A stretch of DNA of 5,855 bases. It comes from JAUSIF01 sp036556265 (GTDB lineage Bacteria; Pseudomonadota; Alphaproteobacteria; Rhizobiales; Xanthobacteraceae). Shown piece by piece: positions 1 to 5,706 of the stretch. The notes below the pieces were generated by a model, which was not told the origin of the DNA, ran no database searches, and saw only the letters and a list, made by a program, of their open reading frames with translations. The position numbers and the translations under genes were made by a program. The stretch spans positions 1 to 5,855 of the forward strand of contig DATBJU010000097.1 of assembly GCA_036556265.1 (NCBI GenBank), given 5' to 3'. Within the stretch, counting starts at the first letter, position 1, and every line of letters begins with the position of its first letter.

Positions 1-804
1 CTCGGCGAAAGTCCGGTCTGCATCGTGCGCAATGCGGAAAAGGCGCGTGAGGTCTTGGGCCCCGAGACCAACTTCCTGGTCGCCGAGGTTCACGATCGCC
101 CAGCACTGGAGAAGGGGCTGCAGGGCGTGAAGCGCGTTTTCGTCGTGACGGGCCATAACCCGCAGTCGGGCGAGCAGCAGATCAACATTCTCGAAGCGGC
201 AAAGGCGGTCGGCGCCGAGTACTTCGTCAAAGTCTCGGGCGGCAAGGCGATGGCCACGGCGGACTCGGACACGCCCGTCGGGCGCGGCCACCACGCCGTC
301 GAGAATGCGATGAAGGCGAGTGGCCTGAAATGGGTGATCTTACGTCCCGGCTTGTTCATGCAAAACACGCTCGGCCAGGCGCCACTCATCAAGAACGAAA
401 GCAAAATGGCACTGCCGTACGCCGCCGACCTGCCGCTCGCATTCATCGATACGCGCGACGTCGGCGCGGTTGGCGCGCACGTCGTGCGCGATGCGCATAA
501 ATATGCGGGTCAAACCATCGAGTTTACGGGCAAGAAGTCGACCTACGGTGACTTCGCCAAGGTATTTTCCGAAGTGCTCGGCAGGTCCATCACCTATATC
601 GCGGCGTCTTACGATGCTACCGAGAAGGCGCTGAAGGCGCGCGGTCTGCCGGATTGGCTGATCAATCATCAGCTCGTCATCGCGAAGCTTGCGGCGAACG
701 GCGGCTTCTCGGCGGAGAACACGAAGCCGATCCGCGAAATTCTTGGTCGCGAGCCGATCACGACGAAGCAGTTCGTGCAGGACTATAAGGCTGCGTTCAG
801 TTGA
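1..804 (+). CDS. NmrA-like / atypical SDR NAD(P)-binding oxidoreductase, N-terminus cut by window edge
   Basis: A Rossmann-fold protein of the NmrA / atypical short-chain dehydrogenase group, whose bacterial members include NAD(P)H:quinone oxidoreductase (QOR2-type) and triphenylmethane reductase. The frame is open from base 1 to the TGA at 802-804 (267 residues visible). The GTG at 25 is only an internal Val codon, because family-like sequence precedes it. Family length is about 285-295 residues, so roughly 20-25 residues carrying the GxxGxxG dinucleotide loop lie outside the window. Numbering from the first visible codon: VRN (9-11) ends the second beta strand, and its Arg suggests NADP(H) preference; VFVVTG is at 46-51; VSGG at 78-81 ends the strand that carries the catalytic Ser/Tyr in classical SDRs, but no YxxxK follows; LRPGLFMQN (114-122) and the FIDTRDVG block (148-155) are typical of NmrA proteins. 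Probably a cytoplasmic reductase or redox sensor of unknown substrate. It is convergent with the operon on the other strand, so not part of it. Confidence 0.85.
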   Translation, partial: LGESPVCIVRNAEKAREVLGPETNFLVAEVHDRPALEKGLQGVKRVFVVTGHNPQSGEQQINILEAAKAVGAEYFVKVSGGKAMATADSDTPVGRGHHAVENAMKASGLKWVILRPGLFMQNTLGQAPLIKNESKMALPYAADLPLAFIDTRDVGAVGAHVVRDAHKYAGQTIEFTGKKSTYGDFAKVFSEVLGRSITYIAASYDATEKALKARGLPDWLINHQLVIAKLAANGGFSAENTKPIREILGREPITTKQFVQDYKAAFS

Positions 805-812
805 TCCGCCCT

Positions 813-2057
813 TTAGAACTTTCTGCCGGTGCTCTCTACGTTCGCAATACGCGCCGGGACTCCGAACTCTTTTCGGCTCACCTCTGCGAGTGTTGCGATT
901 CCCTCGCGGATCTCGTCGTGGGTAGGCGCCGCGAAGCAAAGTCGCATGCGCGACTTGCTGTGCGCCTCGTCCGTTGACCACTCGGGACCTGGATTGATTG
1001 CCACGCCCGCCTTGAGAGCGGCGACAGCAAGTATCCGAGTGTCGACGTTGTCGGGAAGCTTTACCCAAAGGAAAATGCCACCGCGCGGTTCGTCGAACTC
1101 CGCTGCAGTTCCGAACTGCTCGTTCAGCGTGTCCATCAGCGTGTTGAGCTTCGCGCGAAGCGCGCGCTTGAGCTCGTGGACGCGTTGGGTGAAACGCGGG
1201 GTGCAATACTCTGCCAGTACCATTTGCTCGAGCGCCCCCGATCCGGCATCGGTCTTGAGCGCAAGGAAACGGGAAAGAATGCTCCACTCGGCGACGATGT
1301 AGCCGACCCTCAATGCGGGCGCGACCGTCTTTGAGAACGATCCGATGTGAATGACGTTGCCCGATCGGCTCATCGCGTACAGGGCAGGAGGGCGCTTACC
1401 GTCCCAGATGAGATCGGCGTAGCAGTCGTCTTCGAAGATTGGCACTCCATACTCATCTACGAGCCTGAGCAGCTCGATCCTGCGATCATGACTGAGAATC
1501 GTACCGGTTGGATTGTTCACCGTCGCGATCGTGTAGATGAATTTCGGACGAACGTTGCGACGCTTGAGCGCTTCGAGCGCATTGGCAAGCGCATCCATTC
1601 GCATCCCGTCGCGATCGACTGGCACACCGACCGCATTGACGCCGAGCCGCATGTATCGCGTAAGCGTGCCCTGGTAGTTGTCCCGCTCGCAGACAACCGT
1701 GTCGCCACGCGTAAGAAACGCGCCGTTGACGAGATCGAGCGCCTGCAGCGAACCGGACACCAAAAGGATTTCATCGGCGGTGCAGGTGATGCCTGCGTCG
1801 CGCCGAAGCTTCGTCACGAGAAATTGGCGCAGCGGGCGGTAACCCTGCGGCCCGCTTTCCAGACCGTACTTCGCAAGGGTCTTGCCTTCGCGCGCGAGCA
1901 CCGACGCAGCGGCCGCAATCAAATCGTTGACTGGCACCTCATCCGCGTCGTTATGGCCGCCGGTGAAATTGTACTTCGGCCAGCCGGTCCACTTTGTCGC
2001 CGCCGGCGGCAGGCCGGGCAAGAGCAGGGGCGCGAAGTCAAATCGGTCGTCTTTCAT
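813..2057 (-). CDS. PLP-dependent aminotransferase, class I/II (fold type I, MocR/2-aminoadipate type)
   Basis: A 414-residue cytoplasmic aminotransferase that moves an amino group between an amino acid and a 2-oxo acid using pyridoxal phosphate. Visible landmarks: substrate-entry segment YGLESGPQGYRPLR (64-77); the NPTG motif at 182-185; Asp210 and Tyr213 in EDDCY, placed to contact the cofactor ring; Schiff-base Lys243 in SFSK; and Arg372 in RMRLCFA, expected to bind the substrate carboxylate. The sequence resembles 2-aminoadipate/valine-type aminotransferases and the catalytic domain of MocR regulators, but there is no N-terminal winged-helix domain, so this is a stand-alone enzyme. The start is the ATG at 2057-2055, which overlaps the upstream stop as ATGA. 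No strong ribosome site precedes it, suggesting translational coupling. The frame stays open for another 114 codons upstream, but that stretch is low-complexity Arg/Gly sequence inside the neighbouring gene and was excluded. Last gene of the operon. Substrate unknown. Confidence 0.93.
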   Translation of the reverse strand: MKDDRFDFAPLLLPGLPPAATKWTGWPKYNFTGGHNDADEVPVNDLIAAAASVLAREGKTLAKYGLESGPQGYRPLRQFLVTKLRRDAGITCTADEILLVSGSLQALDLVNGAFLTRGDTVVCERDNYQGTLTRYMRLGVNAVGVPVDRDGMRMDALANALEALKRRNVRPKFIYTIATVNNPTGTILSHDRRIELLRLVDEYGVPIFEDDCYADLIWDGKRPPALYAMSRSGNVIHIGSFSKTVAPALRVGYIVAEWSILSRFLALKTDAGSGALEQMVLAEYCTPRFTQRVHELKRALRAKLNTLMDTLNEQFGTAAEFDEPRGGIFLWVKLPDNVDTRILAVAALKAGVAINPGPEWSTDEAHSKSRMRLCFAAPTHDEIREGIATLAEVSRKEFGVPARIANVESTGRKF

Positions 2058-2935
2058 GCAAGTCCGCTCACGCGCGCCTGCTCGAGCGCCATCACCGCCC
2101 AATCCTTCTCGCTTTCGCCCCGTCTGACCGCGGCCTCGAGCCGATCGTGCCACACTTGCCCCGATGGTAGCGGGACGCCCATCGCCTCGCCGGCCGCAAG
2201 CGCGAGTTTCGCGTCCTTCAGGCCGTTGATCGCCATCTGACCCGCCTTGTCGTAGCTTTGATCGACGATGATCTTGCCGTAGACTTTGTAGGCCGGCGCA
2301 GCGAATAAACCGTCGGTCATCACGTCGTAAAACACCTCCGCCGCCGCGCCGTACTTGCGGACGAGGGCAAATCCTTCGCCCATCGCTTCGATCGCACAAC
2401 CGAGCACGAAATTATTTGCGAGCTTGAGGGCGGTCGCGCCGGCCGGATCGCTGCCGGCCTCGAACGTGCGCCGTCCGATCGCCGCGAACAGCGGCGCGCA
2501 GCGCTTCACCGCATCCGTCGGACCGCCGGCAACGACGCCGACCGCGCCGGCCAGCACCTGCTCGGGTCGGCCGAGGATCGGCGCCGTCACAAGAATTTGG
2601 CCTCTCTCCTTGTGAGCTGCAGCCAGCTTGCGAACGATCCCGACCCCATGCGTGCCGGAGCAGATGTGAATGCCGCCCTTTGGGAGCGCCTCGAGAAGCC
2701 CACCCTTCTGGCTCGCCACCTCTTCGACCGCGGCGTCGTCGGTCAGCATCGTGAATACGGCTTCGCCGAAAGCCGCGGCTTCGGCGGTCGATCGCGCGAC
2801 TTTCGCGCCCGCATCGGCGAGCGGCTTCGTCTTCTCCGGCGTGCGGTTGAAAACCATGAGCTCATGGCCCGCATTGAGTATGCGCGTCGCCATGGCCTGG
2901 CCCATGCGGCCGAGCCCGATGAATCCCACCTTCAT
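2054..2935 (-). CDS. NAD(P)-dependent beta-hydroxyacid dehydrogenase (3-hydroxyisobutyrate dehydrogenase family)
   Basis: A 293-residue cytoplasmic oxidoreductase of the family that includes 3-hydroxyisobutyrate dehydrogenase, tartronate semialdehyde reductase and glyoxylate/succinic semialdehyde reductases. The N-terminal Rossmann domain has GLGRMG at 7-12; FNRTPEK (29-35) ends the second strand, and Arg31 there argues for NADP(H). The catalytic centre is Lys171 in the GATALKLANN block, with Asn175; the conserved KD pair is at 240-241. Two substrate-site motifs deviate: the usual DxS(T/S) region reads CSGTH (92-96), and the usual APVSGG reads APILGR (118-123), so the substrate is probably not 3-hydroxyisobutyrate itself. 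Length is normal. The ATG at 2935-2933 is preceded by GGAGA (2946-2942) with a 6-base spacer, and lies 12 bases after the EboE-like gene. Its stop overlaps the aminotransferase start by 4 bases. Family assignment is firm; the specific reaction is not known. Confidence 0.94.
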   Translation of the reverse strand: MKVGFIGLGRMGQAMATRILNAGHELMVFNRTPEKTKPLADAGAKVARSTAEAAAFGEAVFTMLTDDAAVEEVASQKGGLLEALPKGGIHICSGTHGVGIVRKLAAAHKERGQILVTAPILGRPEQVLAGAVGVVAGGPTDAVKRCAPLFAAIGRRTFEAGSDPAGATALKLANNFVLGCAIEAMGEGFALVRKYGAAAEVFYDVMTDGLFAAPAYKVYGKIIVDQSYDKAGQMAINGLKDAKLALAAGEAMGVPLPSGQVWHDRLEAAVRRGESEKDWAVMALEQARVSGLA

Positions 2936-2947
2936 GATGTGTCTCCG

Positions 2948-4144
2948 TCAGGTGAGCTGGCCGCGCACCCACTCCAGTTCCCGGCAAACGTATTCGACGA
3001 TGTCGCCGGTCTTCAGATTGTCCGGCAGCATGTCCCACGTGTAGGTCTCGATCTCGAGCTGCCGCGACAACGGCTTCTGTTTGTGGAACTTGAGCGCGTC
3101 CGCAATCGCAAAGCGCGTCGTGCGGAATTGGCCGAGATCCTCAAGGAACACCGGAACATGGATATGCGTGCGCCATTCGCGCGGACCGGGGTTTTTGTCC
3201 CAGGCCGCGAAAGCGTCCTCGAGATTCAGATACTTCGTGAACTTGCCGTCCTTCTTCTCGATCGTCTGCGTGAGGTAGATCGTCTTCGAGTAGCGCTTCA
3301 ACGTGTCGACGACTGATTGCGTCACTTCCGGGATGTGCAAGGCGGCGGCTTCCTGCAGCTTCACGATCGGAACGCCTGCGTTTACGAGCTTCTGCAGCGA
3401 CTGCGTGATGTCCTCGTACTCCACCGCGAGATGGCAGATGTCGTAGACGATGCCCACGTGCCGTCGCAGTGCGGAGATCGCCTCGGCGATTGGCAGCCCG
3501 CTCATCTTCGCGAACTTCTCGACCGACGCGCCGGAGTAGAGATGGTTTGTGAAATAGTCGACCGTCTCGTCCGTGGTTTCCAAGAAGCAGTAGGGTTCCG
3601 GCTCGAGCCCAAGCGTCACCGTGACGCCGGTCTTGTCCTCCAGCTCGACAAGGTGCTTCGCGACGCGCAGTATGTGATCCGTGTAGCTCGCGACGATGTC
3701 CGGGCCCGTGACACGCGGCTTGAAACCGAGAGGCGCTGTCTGGATGGAAGGCAGCACTTCCGCAGGCGCGACGTCCGCGAGAACGTTCGCGACGTTGATC
3801 GTGTATTGCGTCCGCTCTTCCGAGCGCCAGTCCGGCTCGTACACCTGCTCCTTGACGACCGTACCCTTGAATGCGCCGTAGGGAAACGCGTTGACGGTGT
3901 AGAGATACATGTTGCCGTCATCGAGGAACTTGCGGAGCTTGTCGCGCTCGGCCTTGCTCTTCGCGAGCGTCTCCGCCGATTTCGCGGAGAGCCGCAGCGA
4001 CACGCCAAAGCGTTTGTTGCCGGCGAACCGCTCTTTCACCTTCGGCACGTAGGTGTTGAGGCTCTGCCAGATCTGCTCCCAGTCGTCCGCCGGATGGACG
4101 AGCGTCGAATAGCTGAGGTGGCCGAGGCCGTTGCCGAGATCCAT
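2948..4144 (-). CDS. EboE-like xylose isomerase-type TIM-barrel protein
   Basis: A 398-residue soluble protein that I recognise as EboE-like ('metabolite traffic protein EboE'), in the xylose isomerase-like TIM-barrel superfamily. EboE-typical blocks are LSYSTLVHP (10-18), FGVSLRLSAKSAETLA (46-61), NAFPYGAFKGTVVKEQVY (85-102) with PDW after it, and LGLEPEPYCFLETT (178-191). Candidate divalent-metal ligands, by analogy with xylose isomerase-like epimerases, are Glu181, Asp235 and His238 (DICH), His327/His329 (HIHVPV) and Glu366 (ETYTW). This is inference. EboE in ebo clusters is tied genetically to export of precursors such as the scytonemin monomer; its chemistry is, to my knowledge, unproven. 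Here the neighbours are dehydrogenases and an aminotransferase, which favours an enzymatic role such as isomerase, epimerase or lyase. The ATG at 4144-4142 has an excellent AGGAG (4155-4151) with a 6-base spacer. Complete, no signal peptide. It could instead be a sister family to EboE. Confidence 0.85.
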   Translation of the reverse strand: MDLGNGLGHLSYSTLVHPADDWEQIWQSLNTYVPKVKERFAGNKRFGVSLRLSAKSAETLAKSKAERDKLRKFLDDGNMYLYTVNAFPYGAFKGTVVKEQVYEPDWRSEERTQYTINVANVLADVAPAEVLPSIQTAPLGFKPRVTGPDIVASYTDHILRVAKHLVELEDKTGVTVTLGLEPEPYCFLETTDETVDYFTNHLYSGASVEKFAKMSGLPIAEAISALRRHVGIVYDICHLAVEYEDITQSLQKLVNAGVPIVKLQEAAALHIPEVTQSVVDTLKRYSKTIYLTQTIEKKDGKFTKYLNLEDAFAAWDKNPGPREWRTHIHVPVFLEDLGQFRTTRFAIADALKFHKQKPLSRQLEIETYTWDMLPDNLKTGDIVEYVCRELEWVRGQLT

Positions 4145-4172
4145 TGCTAGCTCCTGCTTCAGTCTTTCGCCG

Positions 4173-5198
4173 TCACGGCACGCGTTCGACCTTGCCCGAC
4201 GCCGCCGAGCGCACGATCGCTTCGGTGACTGCCGAGCCGTGAATCATTTCGTCGAGTGTGATCGGGTAGGGCGCGCCGCCCTCGCACGCCGCCGCAAATG
4301 CGTCGAGCGTGACGCGTGGCAGATCGAGTTTCTCGGCCTGCCACGTTTGCCTTTCGCCCTTCACCGGCTGAAATTGGCAGGTGCCGAACAGTCGCGTCCG
4401 CCGCTCTTCTGAGGATGCACCCGCGACGTGTGTGACGCCCTCGAGCCGCACCCAGCCCTTGGAGCCGAACACCTGGAAACTGAAGCCGGGGCCGGTCGCG
4501 GTCATGGTTCCGAGATATCCGGACATCCCTGCCTTCATGCGGAACAGGATCGACGTCGTATCGTCGGATTCGATCTCCACCACGCGCCGGAAGCTCTGCG
4601 CGTAGACGTGGTCGATCTCGCCGCATAGGTCGATCATGCCGTCGACGGCGTGCACACCCATCGGCGTGAGCCCGCCCGCCGGAGTCTCGTCCTTGTGCGC
4701 GCGCCAATGCGACGACTTTAGGAACAACGCGTTCGGAAAGGTCATCGTCGCTTCTACATGCAGGATCGTGCCGAGCTCGCCCGCGCGGATCTGCTTGCGC
4801 AGCTTCGTCATTTCCGGATGGAAGCGACGGTTGTAGCCGAGACCGAGCGTGACGCCCGCCTTGCGAACCGCGGCCACCGCTTCTTCGGCTTCCTTTTTTC
4901 TAAGTGTGAACGGCTTTTCGCAGAAGACGTGCTTGCCCGCCTTTGCGGCAGCGACGACCTGGCTCGCGTGCAGTGAGTGCGGTGTCGAGAGGACGACGGC
5001 GTCGACGTCCTTGTCCTTGAGCAGCGCGTCGTAGTCCGCGGCCAAACGCAGCGTCTGCTGCCCGGCGAAGGCCTCGACTTCGGCGGATTTCGTCCGCGTG
5101 GCGCCCGCGACGAAGTGAATCTTGTCACTTGCCCCCTGGACGGACTCAACGAGTGTCCGCCCCCACCAGCCCATGCCGACAATTGCCGCCCGGATCAC
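4173..5198 (-). CDS. Gfo/Idh/MocA-family NAD(P)-dependent dehydrogenase
   Basis: A 341-residue cytoplasmic oxidoreductase of the glucose-fructose oxidoreductase / inositol dehydrogenase / MocA family, which usually oxidises or reduces a hydroxyl or keto group on a sugar or cyclitol. The Rossmann domain has GMGWWG at 8-13, followed by the STPHSLHASQV block (71-81) and the signature EKP at 94-96, whose Lys95 is the expected catalytic residue. The C-terminal alpha/beta domain has GGLTPMGVHAVD (175-186) with His183. The Asp of the usual DxxxH catalytic pair is Pro179 here, so the proton relay or specificity may differ from inositol dehydrogenase. The start chosen is GTG at 5198-5196, because the Rossmann strand begins immediately after it. 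The open frame extends 77 codons further, but that part runs into the DoxX gene and is not protein-like. The ribosome site is weak (GGGTGA), and an in-frame TTG four codons upstream is an alternative. It lies 31 bases after the DoxX gene and 28 before the EboE-like gene. Confidence 0.94.
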   Translation of the reverse strand: MIRAAIVGMGWWGRTLVESVQGASDKIHFVAGATRTKSAEVEAFAGQQTLRLAADYDALLKDKDVDAVVLSTPHSLHASQVVAAAKAGKHVFCEKPFTLRKKEAEEAVAAVRKAGVTLGLGYNRRFHPEMTKLRKQIRAGELGTILHVEATMTFPNALFLKSSHWRAHKDETPAGGLTPMGVHAVDGMIDLCGEIDHVYAQSFRRVVEIESDDTTSILFRMKAGMSGYLGTMTATGPGFSFQVFGSKGWVRLEGVTHVAGASSEERRTRLFGTCQFQPVKGERQTWQAEKLDLPRVTLDAFAAACEGGAPYPITLDEMIHGSAVTEAIVRSAASGKVERVP

Positions 5199-5213
5199 TG
5201 CATCACCCAACGC

Positions 5214-5235
5214 ACGCGAGACCGAAGTCTCACAT
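5214..5235 (-). promoter_or_regulatory. UUCG-capped intercistronic RNA hairpin over the DoxX-gene stop codon
   Basis: On the minus strand (the mRNA strand) the arms AUGUGAGAC (5235-5227) and GUCUCGCGU (5222-5214) pair over 9 consecutive positions, two of them G-U wobbles, around the loop UUCG (5226-5223). The closing pair is C-G, giving the C(UUCG)G tetraloop known to be exceptionally stable. The 5' arm contains the last sense codon (AUG) and the stop codon (UGA) of the DoxX gene; the 3' arm ends 15 bases before the GTG start of the dehydrogenase. No U tract follows, so it is not a standard intrinsic terminator. It could be an mRNA-stability, processing or translation-tuning element. The pairing is seen directly; the function is inference. 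Confidence 0.45.
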
Positions 5236-5613
5236 CCTCCAAGCCTGCATCGCGACAACAAAGCAGCAAATGCCCCAGAACAGCGGATACTCCCCGCCGC
5301 CAAAATTCCAGATCCACTTGCCTTCGGAGAATTTCCAACTCGCCCAGGCCGCGACCAGCAGGAATACGCCTGCGAGGATGGCAACGGGCACTGTGTAGAT
5401 CCCAAACACAAGACCAATCGTAACGACAATCTCGATGACGAACGCGCCGTATAGCCAGGCGATCGGGGGGTTCAAACCGACCTTGGCCATGAAGTCCTTC
5501 ACGAAATCCTGGTTCTTGAACTTCACGAACAGGTGCGGAATGAAGAACAGCCCGCACACGATCCGCAAGATATTGAAACCGTTGGTCAGATCGAAATTCT
5601 GCGCCCAATTCAT
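5230..5613 (-). CDS. DoxX-like small integral membrane protein
   Basis: A 127-residue hydrophobic protein with four predicted membrane segments at about 14-31, 52-71, 74-91 and 109-124, the arrangement of the DoxX / DoxX-like family. The fourth helix is preceded by IWNFGGGEYPLFW (101-113), matching the Trp/Gly-rich loop typical of the family. It should sit in the cytoplasmic membrane. Some DoxX proteins are quinol-oxidase subunits or take part in redox or thiol-stress complexes, but most members have no known function and none can be assigned here. The start is ATG 5613-5611, supported by GGGGAG (5624-5619) with a 5-base spacer and by the hydrophobic segment beginning soon after. An upstream in-frame start at 5691 would add 26 charged residues and ignore this ribosome site. 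It is the first complete gene of the five-gene run and could anchor or supply redox equivalents to the downstream oxidoreductases (inference). Confidence 0.85.
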   Translation of the reverse strand: MNWAQNFDLTNGFNILRIVCGLFFIPHLFVKFKNQDFVKDFMAKVGLNPPIAWLYGAFVIEIVVTIGLVFGIYTVPVAILAGVFLLVAAWASWKFSEGKWIWNFGGGEYPLFWGICCFVVAMQAWRM

Positions 5614-5706
5614 TTTCACTCCCCATGGTCGATTTGATCGAGAGCGTTCCGCCCGAAGCAAGCTTAGCTGATCTTCTCCCGCTGCCCGCACTCCCGTTCC
5701 GGCCGG
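5614..5706 (-). promoter_or_regulatory. Leader gap upstream of the DoxX gene, with a 13-base inverted repeat
   Basis: This 93-base gap is the longest noncoding stretch in the window and the only place with room for a promoter of the five-gene operon. It contains an inverted repeat, TCGAT-TTG-ATCGA (5629-5641), with perfect 5-base arms, just upstream of the GGGGAG ribosome site. Its size and place would suit a repressor operator, but a repeat this short can arise by chance. I see no convincing -35/-10 pair: TTGCTT and TCAAAT, 18 bases apart on the minus strand, are a poor match. The octamer CCGGCCGG at 5699-5706, just after the upstream stop codon, is self-complementary but has no loop, so it is not a terminator. 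The operon may therefore also be read through from the upstream gene. Confidence 0.25.

Noticed and set aside
340..1287. A 315-codon minus-strand frame spanning the end of the NmrA-like gene and the aminotransferase gene.
   Set aside because: It is Arg-rich with no motif, and covers two well-supported genes in other frames.
1347..2240. A 297-codon + strand frame antisense to the aminotransferase and the end of the dehydrogenase gene.
   Set aside because: It crosses a gene boundary on the other strand and encodes low-complexity charged sequence; both genes beneath it have intact catalytic motifs.
2058..2399. Upstream extension of the aminotransferase frame to 528 residues.
   Set aside because: The added 114 residues are Arg/Gly-rich, match nothing, and lie inside the dehydrogenase gene; the ATGA overlap start gives a normal family length.
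3317..4150. A 277-codon open frame on the + strand mirroring most of the EboE-like gene.
   Set aside because: Its translation is Arg/Val/Asp-rich without any family motif, while the opposite strand carries a clear conserved protein; long antisense frames are common in GC-rich genes.
5199..5429. Upstream extension of the Gfo/Idh frame to 418 residues.
   Set aside because: The extra 77 residues overlap the DoxX gene and precede the Rossmann strand that normally begins these proteins.
5636..5665. A possible sigma-70-type promoter on the minus strand (TTGCTT and TCAAAT, 18-base spacing).
   Set aside because: Only three and four of six positions match the consensus, a level expected by chance in a 93-base gap.
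5699..5706. The self-complementary octamer CCGGCCGG after the stop of the edge fragment, considered as a terminator.
   Set aside because: It has no loop and no T tract, so it cannot form a standard terminator hairpin.
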